NCBI GenBank assembly: GCA_017940545.1
Contig: JAGAYI010000008.1
Location: forward strand, 17,011 to 81,010
From: Prevotella sp.
GTDB lineage: Bacteria > Bacteroidota > Bacteroidia > Bacteroidales > Bacteroidaceae
Length of the DNA: 64,000 bases
Direction of reading: 5' to 3'
Shown piece by piece: positions 21,282 through 29,580 of the stretch. The notes under the pieces were generated by a model. It saw only the letters and a program-made list of their open reading frames with translations. It was not told where the DNA came from and made no database searches. The stretch's first letter is position 1. Each line of letters starts with the position of its first letter. The position numbers and the translations under genes were made by a program.

Positions 21282-23057
21282 TTAGATCGCCCTGAGGAAT
21301 TTCACCACGGCGTCGCGGTCTTTCTTGGGCAGGTTATAGAATTTGAGTGCACTGTCATAGGCATCCGACTTCTTGGAGTAGCCATGCCAGATGATGGCCT
21401 CAATCTCGTTGCGTGCACGGCAGTCGTGCAGGCGGTCTTCGGCACCCGTGTTGATGAGTGACAGTCCGCGTCCCCAGAGTGGGGTGGTGCGGCACCATGA
21501 GCCGTGAATGCCGTTCTTCATGTACAGCCGGTGCTGTATCATGTCGGTGTAGGGCCAGATGGTCTGGTTCTGGTAGCGTGGCAGCTGCAGGTTCTGTGCA
21601 GCAATGATCTGCGGGTTCCAGTAGTTGTCCTCCTTGGTTTTCCACGACGGGCGGTGACAGGTGGCACAGCCAATTTGGTTGAACACCTCCTTGCCGCGCT
21701 GCACGTCGGGGTCTTGCAGGTTACGGGCACGTGGAATGGCCAGTCCTCGGTGCCATACCTGGAAGGCCCAGAAGTTATTGTCGCTCATTTCCGGCTCGAA
21801 GTTGTGCCATTTGTTGTCAAACTGGTTGGTCGATGGCAGCAGCAGGTTATAGACAGCCTCCTTGATGCCTTCGTCCGTACCGTCGGCATGGTAGGGTGAC
21901 GTCGGGTCGGCCTTGATGGCAGCTATCACCTTCTGGTTCTCGCTCATGGCCTTGGCCCACGGCTCGGTGGTGTAGAGCTTCGGACGGTCAGAGCGTGACA
22001 CGTTGGTGATGTTCCAGATGGCATTGGCCCCGGCACCGTCCTGCAGCGAGCCGCGCGTCATGGCATAAGTGAACTTCTTGATGCGGTTCACCTGCTCCAC
22101 GCCGCTGGAGGCATTCACGTACATGGCCGTTGCCGCCCAGTCGTTGGCAGCAGCATCCCAGAAGGCGGGGTTCAGCTTCTCGCTGACCTCGATGTTGTTC
22201 TTTGCCCACCAGGCAGCCTGCCGCTGGTACTCCAGCTTGATGCTGTCGTCGGGAATAGCGTCCAGCAGTCCCGTGCCAATGATGCCGATGGTGCTCTCCA
22301 GTCGGAAGGCCACGGCACCGTTGCCCGTCTCCCAGGGGGTGGGGCTGGTGTTGAAAGCCGAGCGGTCAATGCTCAGCTCGGGGTAGATGAGCTGATAGCG
22401 CTCACCGTCGGGGAACTGGGTGGCAGAAATCTCGCTGCCGTCAGCCATGGTGCTGACGGTGAGCCAGTCCAGGTGAATGCCGCTCTCGTCGATGGGGGGC
22501 AGGAACGGACTGACGGCACGTGTCTGCGGCATGCCCGTCACCTCACTGACGTAGGGACCGTCGTCACTGTTCTGTCCGTCAGCCGGGTGATAGACCACCA
22601 GCAGGTAGCCGTTGCCCCACTCAGCAGTGTATTTCGTTACGCGCTTGCCGTGACCGTAGGCCGGATGGCAGTCCAGACACGACTTGCGGACGTAGGCCGG
22701 TCCCAGTCCGTTGAACGGTGCCTGGAACTCCGTGACGTTACGTTCAAAGAACTGCTCACCGCGATTGAAGGCCTCCGACAGCCCCATCTCGGTCACAGCA
22801 GGTGTCTCGTCCTCGTAGCAGCCCTGCGTCACGTTCATCGTCGTACCCTTCTCGCCGCCGACGAACCATTCCTCGGCAGTGAAGTTTCCGACGGCCTTGC
22901 CAATGTAACTCTCATCATCGTTGGACGTGGTTTCCTCTGGCGTCTGGTCGTCTGCCAGTTTGTCATCGTCCTTACAACCAGTCAAGGCAGCCCCCGCAAA
23001 GAGAGCTGCCATGACCAGATAGTTCATCCGTTTGTTTAGTATGTTCATAAAGTTCAT
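21282..23057 (-). CDS. Di-heme oxidoreductase lipoprotein (DUF1111-type)
   Basis: About 591 residues. A lipobox (AALTGC, Cys28 from the start used) indicates a lipoprotein. Two c-type haem sites are visible: CLDCH (127-131) and, late in the protein, CATCH in NQIGCATCHRPSW. This is the layout of the DUF1111/thiol-oxidoreductase-like family that accompanies imelysin proteins in iron-related loci. Several ATG codons lie in frame at the 5' end (23084, 23057, 23048, 23027). The chosen one is not decided by a ribosome binding site, but all keep the lipobox. It lies 75 nt downstream of the imelysin gene. The electron partner is unknown. Confidence 0.88.
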   Translation of the reverse strand: MNFMNILNKRMNYLVMAALFAGAALTGCKDDDKLADDQTPEETTSNDDESYIGKAVGNFTAEEWFVGGEKGTTMNVTQGCYEDETPAVTEMGLSEAFNRGEQFFERNVTEFQAPFNGLGPAYVRKSCLDCHPAYGHGKRVTKYTAEWGNGYLLVVYHPADGQNSDDGPYVSEVTGMPQTRAVSPFLPPIDESGIHLDWLTVSTMADGSEISATQFPDGERYQLIYPELSIDRSAFNTSPTPWETGNGAVAFRLESTIGIIGTGLLDAIPDDSIKLEYQRQAAWWAKNNIEVSEKLNPAFWDAAANDWAATAMYVNASSGVEQVNRIKKFTYAMTRGSLQDGAGANAIWNITNVSRSDRPKLYTTEPWAKAMSENQKVIAAIKADPTSPYHADGTDEGIKEAVYNLLLPSTNQFDNKWHNFEPEMSDNNFWAFQVWHRGLAIPRARNLQDPDVQRGKEVFNQIGCATCHRPSWKTKEDNYWNPQIIAAQNLQLPRYQNQTIWPYTDMIQHRLYMKNGIHGSWCRTTPLWGRGLSLINTGAEDRLHDCRARNEIEAIIWHGYSKKSDAYDSALKFYNLPKKDRDAVVKFLRAI

Positions 23058-23132
23058 AATTAGGGATTTCAAGTTTTGCAGCACAGAAAGCCTCCCCCTC
23101 GGGTGAGGGCGGAGGTGAGAGGGGGCTCCTCT

Positions 23133-24395
23133 TTAGTTGGCTGCTATCCAGGTAGCTGCCTCGTTAATGACTTCGTCCAGCGCATTGATGGCGTCCATAG
23201 CCTCTTTGGCGTTGCTGCTGTGCGGGTCAATCACGAACGGCGTGCCTTTCTTCGCTTTGTCAAGTGCATCCAGTGCTGCATTCAAACGTGCCTGCAAACC
23301 CTGTGCCAAAGTTGCGTTATACTTCTGCAGGTATGACATGATGGAGTTAGCCTGTGCCACGTCAGCGTCGGCACCGTTCAGCGAGTTGCGGATGCTCAGG
23401 ATGTTGTCATAGAAGTCATAGTACGAGCGCTGGCTGTAGGGCGACTCAATGTAGTCGGGGTCAGCACCGGTGTAGGCCTGTCCGATCTTCTGTCCGGCCA
23501 CCTCAGCACAGATGTTGCTGCAGCCAGCCACGAGGATGGTGCTCATCACCTTGCGCCAGGTAGCCAGCGTGCTGCCAGCCTTGGTGGCGTTCAGCATGTT
23601 CTCACCGTACGAGCTGTCGCTGCCTGCCAGTGTGGTGGGGAACTCACATTCCTCAACGCGCTCAATATGGGCAGCAGGGGCTTCGTCGCCCAGCCAGCTC
23701 ACTTCCAGCTGGAAGCACTTGTCGCGCAGGTCGCCTGCCACGGCAGCAGCGAAGATCAGTTCCTGCTCGCCGCTGATGTTACGGCCGGCGAAGGCCTCGT
23801 CGTCCTCGACACCTTTCAGGGCTGCCAGCGTACGGTTCTGACCGTTACGGAAGATGATGAACTCAATGCCGTGGAAGCCGAGCTGCTGTTCACCAACCAG
23901 TGCGCGGGCATTGTCGATGCCGCCGTCCTCCAGGTCGTCCAGGTCCTCAATAATCTCTGCCGAGCTCAGGGCCTTGGCCAGTGCGGTGCGGTCCAGCGGC
24001 CAGGTGTCAATGTGTGGGTCAATGCCGAAGTCGGTAGCGGCACCATAGAGGAAGGACTCGCTTCTCTCCCATGCAGAACGTGCGTCGATAAACGTAGAAC
24101 AGATTTCGTCGATGTCGCTCTGTGTCAGCGTACCTTCGCGCAGCTTCGACTTGGCATCCACCAGTTCGTCGTAGAGCTCGGCGGTCAGGGTGGCCAGTGC
24201 CTTGTACGTTGGGAAAATGACGTTGTTCACATACTGACCGGTTAGGGCCTTCATGGCTGCTTCCTTCTCTGCATTGACAGTTGCAGTGGGGTCAGTGGGT
24301 GTTACTGGTGAACTCGAATCGTCGTCGTCACCGCAAGCGGTGAATGTCAGGGCGCTCATGAGAACAGCCACTGACAGGATAAAATACTTTTTCAT
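23133..24395 (-). CDS. Imelysin-family (M75) lipoprotein
   Basis: 420 residues with a lipoprotein signal (TFTAC, Cys21), then an Asp/Ser/Pro linker and an all-helical imelysin domain. The family motif GxHxxE is present as GFHGIE (173-178), so His175 and Glu178 are candidates for metal binding. Imelysins (EfeO/IrpA/ICMP relatives) are mostly tied to iron uptake rather than proteolysis. Position between a porin gene and a di-heme oxidoreductase gene supports an envelope iron or redox role. Confidence 0.93.
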   Translation of the reverse strand: MKKYFILSVAVLMSALTFTACGDDDDSSSPVTPTDPTATVNAEKEAAMKALTGQYVNNVIFPTYKALATLTAELYDELVDAKSKLREGTLTQSDIDEICSTFIDARSAWERSESFLYGAATDFGIDPHIDTWPLDRTALAKALSSAEIIEDLDDLEDGGIDNARALVGEQQLGFHGIEFIIFRNGQNRTLAALKGVEDDEAFAGRNISGEQELIFAAAVAGDLRDKCFQLEVSWLGDEAPAAHIERVEECEFPTTLAGSDSSYGENMLNATKAGSTLATWRKVMSTILVAGCSNICAEVAGQKIGQAYTGADPDYIESPYSQRSYYDFYDNILSIRNSLNGADADVAQANSIMSYLQKYNATLAQGLQARLNAALDALDKAKKGTPFVIDPHSSNAKEAMDAINALDEVINEAATWIAAN

Positions 24396-24416
24396 TGTGT
24401 TTGTTTGATATAATGT

Positions 24417-25727
24417 TTACAGAAAGAATCCCTCATACGCCACGCCCAGGTTCAGGCTTGGCTCATTGTTGTACGTGCTCTTCAGCAGACGGGTGCTGTA
24501 GTCGGCCTTAATGACAATCTGGGGCAGGGGATGATAGTTCACGCCGACGGCCACGCGGTGGACGTTCGTGTAGTCGAACATCTCCTTGTTGCCCGTAGGA
24601 ATGTAGCTGTCGTAGTACTCAAAGCGTCCGAAGACGTACAGTTTCTGGTTGGTGCGGCGCAGTTTCTCAATCTGCGAGAACACGTTGTAGCCAGCCTCCA
24701 GGCCTACGCTGATGGCGTTCTTGCCTATCATGGCACTCTTCACGGGCGAGTTCGAGGCGTGCGCCTTTGCATCCTTGATGGTGTTCAGCTTGTCCGTCTC
24801 GCCCACGTAGCCGTAGTCGGCCTGTCCGCGCACAATCCAGTTCCAGCGCTTCAGCGTCATATCCACCGAGCCGAGTGCCACCGTGCCCTTCACCTTGTCG
24901 TAAGGCTTGCCGTCGCCCTTCAGGTCGTTGGGGAACGTGTTGTGGGCAGAGTTGCCGTAGAATCCGCTCACGCCGACGCGCAGTCCGGGCATGACGTGGT
25001 AGTCCAGCCGTCCGGCAAAGCCAAGCTGTGTGGCGGGCTTGAACTCGAAGGGCGAGCCTGCCCCGTGGTGAATCCACTTGTCGCGGTTGAACAGCATGGC
25101 GTTCAGACCAGCCACCACCTGCACCTCATACTTGAACTTCCCGGCACGTCCCCAGAACGATACGCCCGTGTCGTGCCACGTCGAGGGCAGGATGGTGTTC
25201 TCACCCTCCGGGCGATAGACCGTAAAGTAGTTCAGCGGCTCGTGGTGTGCATTGTTCAGTCCCACGGGCACCACGAAGTGGCCTATCTTCAGGTTGGCAG
25301 CAGGCGTGAATTCCTTGTTGATCCAGAGCTGCTCCAGCTCCACCTCGCCGCCTTTCTCCTGTTCGCGCTCCCATTCGGCAGCCTCGTCGGCCTCGTTCTC
25401 GATGGTCGAGCCCGTACCCGTGTGCTCAAACTCAATCTCCGTGCCCAGCGTCCAGCCTTTTCCGAAGTCGTAGCCTAAGTAGATGACGGCATGCGGAATG
25501 TCGAACCGCCCGTGGCTGGGGTCGTTCTTGTAGTTCTCGGGACTGCTGTAGCGGTTCACGTGGTCACTGTAGAAGTTTCGCGCGAAGGCCACCTCGCCAT
25601 ATCCGCCAATGCTCAGGCGGCTCCTCGTATGTGCGAATACGCTGTCGCCGGCGTTGGTCTGTGCTGCCGCCATGCTGCTGCATGACAGTGCAACAGTAAA
25701 TAGTACTAATTTCAGTTTGTTCTTCAT
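24417..25727 (-). CDS. Outer-membrane porin of the imelysin/di-heme operon
   Basis: 436 residues from the ATG at 25727, which opens a clear signal peptide (MKNKLKLVLFTVALSCSSMAAAQ); a start at 25814 would lie upstream of the promoter box. The mature protein is rich in alternating beta-strand patterns (SIGGYGEVAFARNF, YDFGKGWTLGTEIEFEHT, FGRFEYYDSY) and ends GVAYEGFFL with a C-terminal aromatic-rich strand, typical of an outer-membrane barrel of the porin O/P type. It is the first gene of the four-gene operon. The transported substrate is unknown. Confidence 0.85.
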   Translation of the reverse strand: MKNKLKLVLFTVALSCSSMAAAQTNAGDSVFAHTRSRLSIGGYGEVAFARNFYSDHVNRYSSPENYKNDPSHGRFDIPHAVIYLGYDFGKGWTLGTEIEFEHTGTGSTIENEADEAAEWEREQEKGGEVELEQLWINKEFTPAANLKIGHFVVPVGLNNAHHEPLNYFTVYRPEGENTILPSTWHDTGVSFWGRAGKFKYEVQVVAGLNAMLFNRDKWIHHGAGSPFEFKPATQLGFAGRLDYHVMPGLRVGVSGFYGNSAHNTFPNDLKGDGKPYDKVKGTVALGSVDMTLKRWNWIVRGQADYGYVGETDKLNTIKDAKAHASNSPVKSAMIGKNAISVGLEAGYNVFSQIEKLRRTNQKLYVFGRFEYYDSYIPTGNKEMFDYTNVHRVAVGVNYHPLPQIVIKADYSTRLLKSTYNNEPSLNLGVAYEGFFL

Positions 25728-25760
25728 CGTGTGTCTTGATGTTATTTTTTTTTTGCGGTG

Positions 25761-25792
25761 CAAAGGTACCTGTTTCACCTCAAGTATGCAAT
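25761..25792 (-). promoter_or_regulatory. Promoter of the porin-imelysin-di-heme-CcsBA operon
   Basis: Minus-strand ATTG (25789-25792), 20-bp spacer, TACCTTTG (25761-25768). It lies about 34 nt before the porin start codon and back-to-back with the promoter of the hemerythrin-LuxR gene; the two -33 boxes are about 42 bp apart. Confidence 0.75.
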
Positions 25793-25834
25793 ACCCAAAA
25801 ATAAGTAAAAACAATAAAATACCTATTAATAATG

Positions 25835-25866
25835 ATTGCGTATCTTAAAAATAATGTGTATTTTTG
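25835..25866 (+). promoter_or_regulatory. Promoter of the hemerythrin-LuxR gene
   Basis: ATTG (25835-25838), 20-bp spacer, TATTTTTG (25859-25866), 22 nt before the ATG at 25888. It mirrors the leftward promoter, so one regulator bound between them could control both operons. Confidence 0.75.
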
Positions 25867-25887
25867 CAGAAACTTGAAAAAACAATT

Positions 25888-26847
25888 ATGAAGCAGATGA
25901 AACTCTATGAGGCAGGCGACAAGATGATCACACTCATCAAGGACAACTACAACCTTCTGCAGTCGCTCGGCTCCTTTGGCATCAACCTTGGCTTCGGTGA
26001 CAAGACTGTGCGCGAAACATGCGAAATGAACAGGGTTGACACCTACACCTTCCTCGCGGTGGTCAACTTCACCATAAATGGGTATAGCCATTTCGAGGAA
26101 GACCAGCAGCTCAACGTGCCGACACTCATGCACTACCTGGAGGCCAGCCACCAGTATTTCCTCGACTTCCAGCTGCCCTTCATCAGGCGCGAACTCGAGG
26201 AAAGCATCGACGGCGACGACCATGTGGGACGGCTCATACTGAAGTTCTACGACGAGTATGCACACGAGATACGCCGACACATGAAGTACGAAGAGAAAAC
26301 GCTCTTCCCCTACGTGCAGTCGCTCATCGTTGGCGAACCACTGGGCAACTACAGCATCGACACCTTCTCCAAGCACCATGAGAGTGCCGACAAGAAACTG
26401 CACGAGCTGAAACTCATGATTATCAAGTACCTGCCGGCCAATGCACACCTCAACAACAAACTCACGGCCACACTCTACGACATCTACAACAACGAGGAGT
26501 GGCTGCGACTGCACGCACAGGTGGAAGACAGCATCTTCGTGCCTGCCATACGGCGGCTGGAGCAGGAAATGAAACAGAACGACCTGACGAAGAACATCTC
26601 GTCGATGGTGTTCAAGGGTGGCTCCGACAGCAGCGAGTCGCTCAGCGAGCGCGAGCGCGACGTCATCATAGGCGTCGTGCAGGGCATGCAGAACAAGGAG
26701 ATTGCCGACCACCTCTGCATCTCGGTCAACACCGTCATCACCCACCGGCGCAACATCGCACGAAAACTGCAAATTCACTCGCCGGCCGGACTCACCATCT
26801 ATGCCATCGTCAACGGACTGGTAGATATTAGCAGCGTAAAACTATGA
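25888..26847 (+). CDS. RIC/YtfE-type hemerythrin fused to a LuxR DNA-binding domain
   Basis: 319 residues. Residues about 35-225 match a di-iron RIC/YtfE hemerythrin-like domain. The ligand set seen is H88, H131 and E135 (HMKYE), H163 or H164 (SKHHE), H209 and E213 (HAQVE), in the same order and nearly the same spacing as the known YtfE ligands. Residues 250-319 are a GerE/LuxR helix-turn-helix (LSERERDVIIGVVQGMQNKEIADHLCISVNTVITHRRNI). It is therefore probably a transcription factor that senses oxygen, nitric oxide or iron state. The ATG at 25888 is used because a TTG at 25864 overlaps the -7 box. It is divergent from a haem/iron operon and 3 nt upstream of a dipeptidase gene. Confidence 0.92.
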   Translation: MKQMKLYEAGDKMITLIKDNYNLLQSLGSFGINLGFGDKTVRETCEMNRVDTYTFLAVVNFTINGYSHFEEDQQLNVPTLMHYLEASHQYFLDFQLPFIRRELEESIDGDDHVGRLILKFYDEYAHEIRRHMKYEEKTLFPYVQSLIVGEPLGNYSIDTFSKHHESADKKLHELKLMIIKYLPANAHLNNKLTATLYDIYNNEEWLRLHAQVEDSIFVPAIRRLEQEMKQNDLTKNISSMVFKGGSDSSESLSERERDVIIGVVQGMQNKEIADHLCISVNTVITHRRNIARKLQIHSPAGLTIYAIVNGLVDISSVKL

Positions 26848-26850
26848 ACA

Positions 26851-27672
26851 ATGAAAATAATGAACTGTAAATCATTCCTCCTCCTGTTCTTCCTGAACGT
26901 ACTGACCGCTACGGCCACTGCCCAGTGCGCCTGCTGCGGCCACCACACCACCGCAGCCGCCGTCAGCCCTGCCGACGACAGCAGCCAGTTTGTCAACCTC
27001 GCCGACGTCGTGCCCGACGCCATCCTGGAGATACGCTATTTCGGCACCTACAACTTCGTGGGACGACGTGTTGACGGATACCTGCAGCCCACAGCACTGC
27101 TCACACGACAGGCCGCCGAGGCGCTCAAGGCCGTCAGCGACGACGTGAAGGCCAAGGGCTACCGGCTGAAGATTTACGACGCCTACCGTCCGCAGTGCGC
27201 CGTTGACCACTTCGTGCGGTGGGCATCTGACCAGCAGGACACGCTGATGAAGCCCTACTTCTATCCCGACCTCGACAAGTCGGTGCTCTTCAAACTCGAC
27301 TACATTGCCGAGAAAAGCGGACACACCCGAGGCAGCACCCTCGACTTGACCCTGTTCGACATGCAGACCGAGAAGGAACTCGACATGGGCGGAACCTTCG
27401 ACTGGTTCGGACCTGAGAGCCACCCCGACTTCTGCGGAAACCCCGAGACAGGCGAATATACGGGCGACCGCCACCAGTCGCCTGCCGGACGCACCATCAC
27501 CGCACGGCAGTTCAGCAACCGCATGCTCCTGCGACGTGCCATGATGGCTCACGGCTTCAAGCCCTACGACTCTGAGTGGTGGCACTTCACGCTGCGCGAA
27601 GAGCCCTTCCCTGACACCTATTTCACCTTCCCCGTCAGGCAGCTTACTCCAAACGCCCACACACATAAATAA
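26851..27672 (+). CDS. VanX/DdpX-like D-Ala-D-Ala dipeptidase (M15D), secreted
   Basis: 273 residues with an N-terminal signal sequence ending near TATATAQ, then a Cys/His cluster CACCGHH. The zinc peptidase motifs are clear: SGHTRGSTLDL (SxHxxGxxxD) and EWWHF (ExxH). Such enzymes cleave D-Ala-D-Ala dipeptide. Because it is exported, it more likely works on cell-wall turnover products in the periplasm than in vancomycin resistance. It follows the hemerythrin-LuxR gene by 3 nt and is probably co-transcribed. Confidence 0.9.
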   Translation: MKIMNCKSFLLLFFLNVLTATATAQCACCGHHTTAAAVSPADDSSQFVNLADVVPDAILEIRYFGTYNFVGRRVDGYLQPTALLTRQAAEALKAVSDDVKAKGYRLKIYDAYRPQCAVDHFVRWASDQQDTLMKPYFYPDLDKSVLFKLDYIAEKSGHTRGSTLDLTLFDMQTEKELDMGGTFDWFGPESHPDFCGNPETGEYTGDRHQSPAGRTITARQFSNRMLLRRAMMAHGFKPYDSEWWHFTLREEPFPDTYFTFPVRQLTPNAHTHK

Positions 27673-27769
27673 CCACACAACAAAGTTCACCAACAACCTG
27701 GTCAGCCACAGTGTCCGACCGTTCAATACGGGGAATGACTCTCGCCGTCAGGCGTATAGTTTTTTGTTT

Positions 27770-27808
27770 GTTGTTGGTGCCGCCTATATATATAGCGGCA
27801 CCAACAAC
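27770..27808. repeat. Long inverted repeat after the dipeptidase gene
   Basis: Perfect 14-bp arms (GTTGTTGGTGCCGC at 27770-27783, GCGGCACCAACAAC at 27795-27808) around a TATATATATA-type loop; the pairing extends imperfectly into flanking T and A runs. It may act as a terminator for the dipeptidase transcript: a T-run follows at 27834-27842 but is not directly next to the stem. Confidence 0.6.
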
Positions 27809-27877
27809 GAACGAAAAACAGCCAGACTAAACAATTTTTTTCTGACACTTTTTCAACAATGAACAGTGTGACTTACT

Positions 27878-28045
27878 AAAGTGCCGCCTTCTGCCCCAGA
27901 AAACGGCACTTTCACTGTGTGTAAACGGCACTTGCAACCTGTAAAAGTGCCGTTTACACAACGTCTAAGTGCCGTTTACACAACGTCTAAGCGCCGTTTG
28001 CACAACTTCTAAGCGCCGTTTGCACTAAGCGGCGTTTGCAGCCAG
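27878..28045. repeat. 22-bp-period array 1 with core in both orientations
   Basis: Units begin at 27878, 27900, 27922, 27944, 27966 and 27988 (22-bp steps), then 28010 and a shortened step to 28026. The 11-bp core after the first base is AAGTGCCGCCT, AAACGGCACTT, AAACGGCACTT, AAGTGCCGTTT, AAGTGCCGTTT, AAGCGCCGTTT, AAGCGCCGTTT, AAGCGGCGTTT. Units two and three are thus the reverse complement of the others in the same register. There are no unique spacers and no coding frame. Confidence 0.85.
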
Positions 28046-28136
28046 TCAAGTAACCGTAAAAAATAGATTGTTACTATTATAATTTCTGATTATTTTCTGG
28101 CACTTTCTTTCCATTCAAAAAAATCAAGCATATCCT

Positions 28137-28167
28137 TTTGCGTTTCCGTTTTTTCTTCGTATCTTTG
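28137..28167 (+). promoter_or_regulatory. Consensus promoter with no coding gene downstream
   Basis: TTTG (28137-28140), 19-bp spacer, TATCTTTG (28160-28167). No plus-strand gene follows before the convergent LuxR gene, so it probably drives the structured RNA below. Confidence 0.75.
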
Positions 28168-28173
28168 CAACAC

Positions 28174-28440
28174 CGTATATTGTGGGTAGTGGCCTGCAGC
28201 GCGGCAACTTATCGGTAAAATGAAGCGTTGTGCTTCTGTCTTGTGTGTTGAAACCTGAGAAATTTCAAGAATAGTCAAGATGGAGTGACAATGGTTCACG
28301 CTTTAGGCGTGGCCTGTTATTTCTATGTCTTCCTATTCGGGTTTTCTCAGGACCTCAACACTGGGATGTGGAGCGTATCAGTTCCACGCTTCTGACGTAT
28401 TAACTGGTTTCGAGGGATTGGAAGCCGTCTTATTTCTATA
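28174..28440 (+). ncRNA. Candidate structured non-coding RNA
   Basis: The stretch behind the consensus promoter has no credible open frame but folds strongly. GTGTTGA (28245-28251) pairs with TCAACAC (28355-28361), CCTGAGAAA (28254-28262) with TTTCTCAGG (28343-28351), GAATAG (28269-28274) with CTATTC (28333-28338), and CACGC with GCGTG (28297-28311) close the tip, giving a long rod with internal loops. Flanking hairpins are GAAGC/GCTTC (28222-28236) and GTGGA/TCCAC (28368-28387). The rod-with-bulges shape recalls 6S RNA, but no family signature was recognised. It does not match tmRNA or RNase P motifs. The 3' end is a guess. Confidence 0.6.
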
Positions 28441-28548
28441 GTTTAGGAAGAATCCCCTTGCTGACATCGAAGACGAAGAAGAGGAATAGAATCATAACAA
28501 CAACAATATTATATACATTAAGGTAGTTACTCTGTTTCAAGCGGAAAC

Positions 28549-28597
28549 AACACAATCGCCCGGCTGGCCGTGAGGCCCGCCGGGCGGACGTGTGTTG
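28549..28597. terminator. Terminator of the partner-switch operon
   Basis: Nested stem: CAACACA (28549-28555) with TGTGTTG (28591-28597), and CGCCCGGC (28557-28564) with GCCGGGCG (28579-28586). It lies just past the LuxR stop codon; the minus strand then reads TTGTTTCC. Confidence 0.65.
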
Positions 28598-28618
28598 CAT
28601 AGCCGTGCCGTTGCTGCA

Positions 28619-29215
28619 CTATATCTTGTTGATATCCACGTAGCCGTGCATGACGGCATAGATGGTGAGGGCCGACACACTCTTGAAGCCCAGCTTGTCC
28701 ATGATGTTTTTGCGGTGGGTGACCACGGTGGCAAGGCTGATGCAGAGGCGCTCGGCTATCTCCTTGTTGATGAAGCCCTGCACAATGAGCGACATGACCT
28801 CTATCTCGCGGTCGGTGAGCAGCTTCTGCTCCAGCACCGGTGGCATGGGGGGCAGGTTGCGTCCGCCGCCGTGGGCGTGCTGAACCATCATGAGCAGCTG
28901 GCGCACCAACTGCTTCTCGGGCTGGTTGATGCAGAGCGCGTGGAACTCGCTGAGCTGCGAGGTGTCGCCCAGCGAGAGTGTCAGCACAATGGTCTTCCGG
29001 CGGTGCTCAGAGAAGAACGCCCGCTGCTGCAGCACAATGTTCATGGACACGAAGTAGTGGACGAAACGCTCGGGGGCGTCCGCCTGGAACTCGCCGAAGG
29101 AGCCGTAGGTCTCGACGGTCATGATGGGCATGACGTGCTGCAGCATCTGCTTCAGGCCTACTGCTGCCAGGGTGTTGGCATCGACGATGGCTATGAGTGG
29201 CCGGCTGTAGTGCAT
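28619..29215 (-). CDS. LuxR-family regulator with receiver-like N-domain
   Basis: 198 residues. The first 120 resemble a receiver domain in length and start (RPLIAIVDANTLAAVGLKQML), but no phospho-acceptor Asp is visible where expected (YFVSMNIVL). The C-terminal GerE domain is intact (LTDREIEVMSLIVQGFINKEIAERL...VVTHRKNIMDKL), and the tail LTIYAVMHGYVDINKI resembles that of the hemerythrin-LuxR protein (LTIYAIVNGLVDIS), so the two DNA-binding domains belong to one subfamily. It lies 7 nt downstream of the STAS gene and may be the output of that signalling unit. Confidence 0.88.
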   Translation of the reverse strand: MHYSRPLIAIVDANTLAAVGLKQMLQHVMPIMTVETYGSFGEFQADAPERFVHYFVSMNIVLQQRAFFSEHRRKTIVLTLSLGDTSQLSEFHALCINQPEKQLVRQLLMMVQHAHGGGRNLPPMPPVLEQKLLTDREIEVMSLIVQGFINKEIAERLCISLATVVTHRKNIMDKLGFKSVSALTIYAVMHGYVDINKI

Positions 29216-29222
29216 GGTGCTG

Positions 29223-29525
29223 TCACTTGATGTCGAAGAGGTTGAAGAAGCCCGTCATCATGAACACCTTGCGTATTTCTTCGTTGATGTTTTCAATGAT
29301 GACCTTTCCGTTTTTCAACTGTGCCTCCTTGCGCACGGCGAGGAACAGGCGGAGTCCGGAACTGCTGATGTATTCCAGATGGGTGCAGTCGAGAACAATG
29401 GTTTTGTCAGCATTCTCAATGAGGGGCTGAAAGTCTTTCTGTGCGCTGACTGCCGCGGGGGTGTCGAGTCGGCCGACAAGGCTGGCAGTAAGTCCGTTGC
29501 TGTTGTTTTGAATATTAATTTCCAT
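29223..29525 (-). CDS. STAS-domain anti-anti-sigma-type protein
   Basis: 100 residues, a single STAS domain. The switch-loop motif YISSSGLRLF is present; Ser55 aligns with the phospho-serine of SpoIIAA/RsbV. It is probably phosphorylated by an RsbW-like kinase and dephosphorylated by a PP2C phosphatase, both of which are domains of the protein encoded just upstream. No sigma factor gene is nearby, so the downstream target is unknown. Confidence 0.93.
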   Translation of the reverse strand: MEINIQNNSNGLTASLVGRLDTPAAVSAQKDFQPLIENADKTIVLDCTHLEYISSSGLRLFLAVRKEAQLKNGKVIIENINEEIRKVFMMTGFFNLFDIK

Positions 29526-29580
29526 ATTATATTAGTTTAAAATGTTGTTTGTCCGTCATGTGATGGGGGTTGGGGCGGGG

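Noticed and set aside
25780-26778. 332-residue minus-strand frame opposite the hemerythrin-LuxR gene
   Set aside because: It lacks family motifs, covers both divergent promoters and mirrors the strongly supported plus-strand gene.
27878-28045. CRISPR array
   Set aside because: The repeat units are contiguous with no unique spacers, the period is only 22 bp, core orientation varies, and no cas genes are near.
28090-28299. Minus-strand 69-residue frame
   Set aside because: It crosses the plus-strand promoter and the structured RNA and has no family resemblance.
28174-28440. tmRNA, RNase P RNA or SRP RNA
   Set aside because: The expected signatures (for example tmRNA GGGGCUGA start, RNase P GAGGAAAGUC) are absent; kept only as an unassigned RNA candidate.
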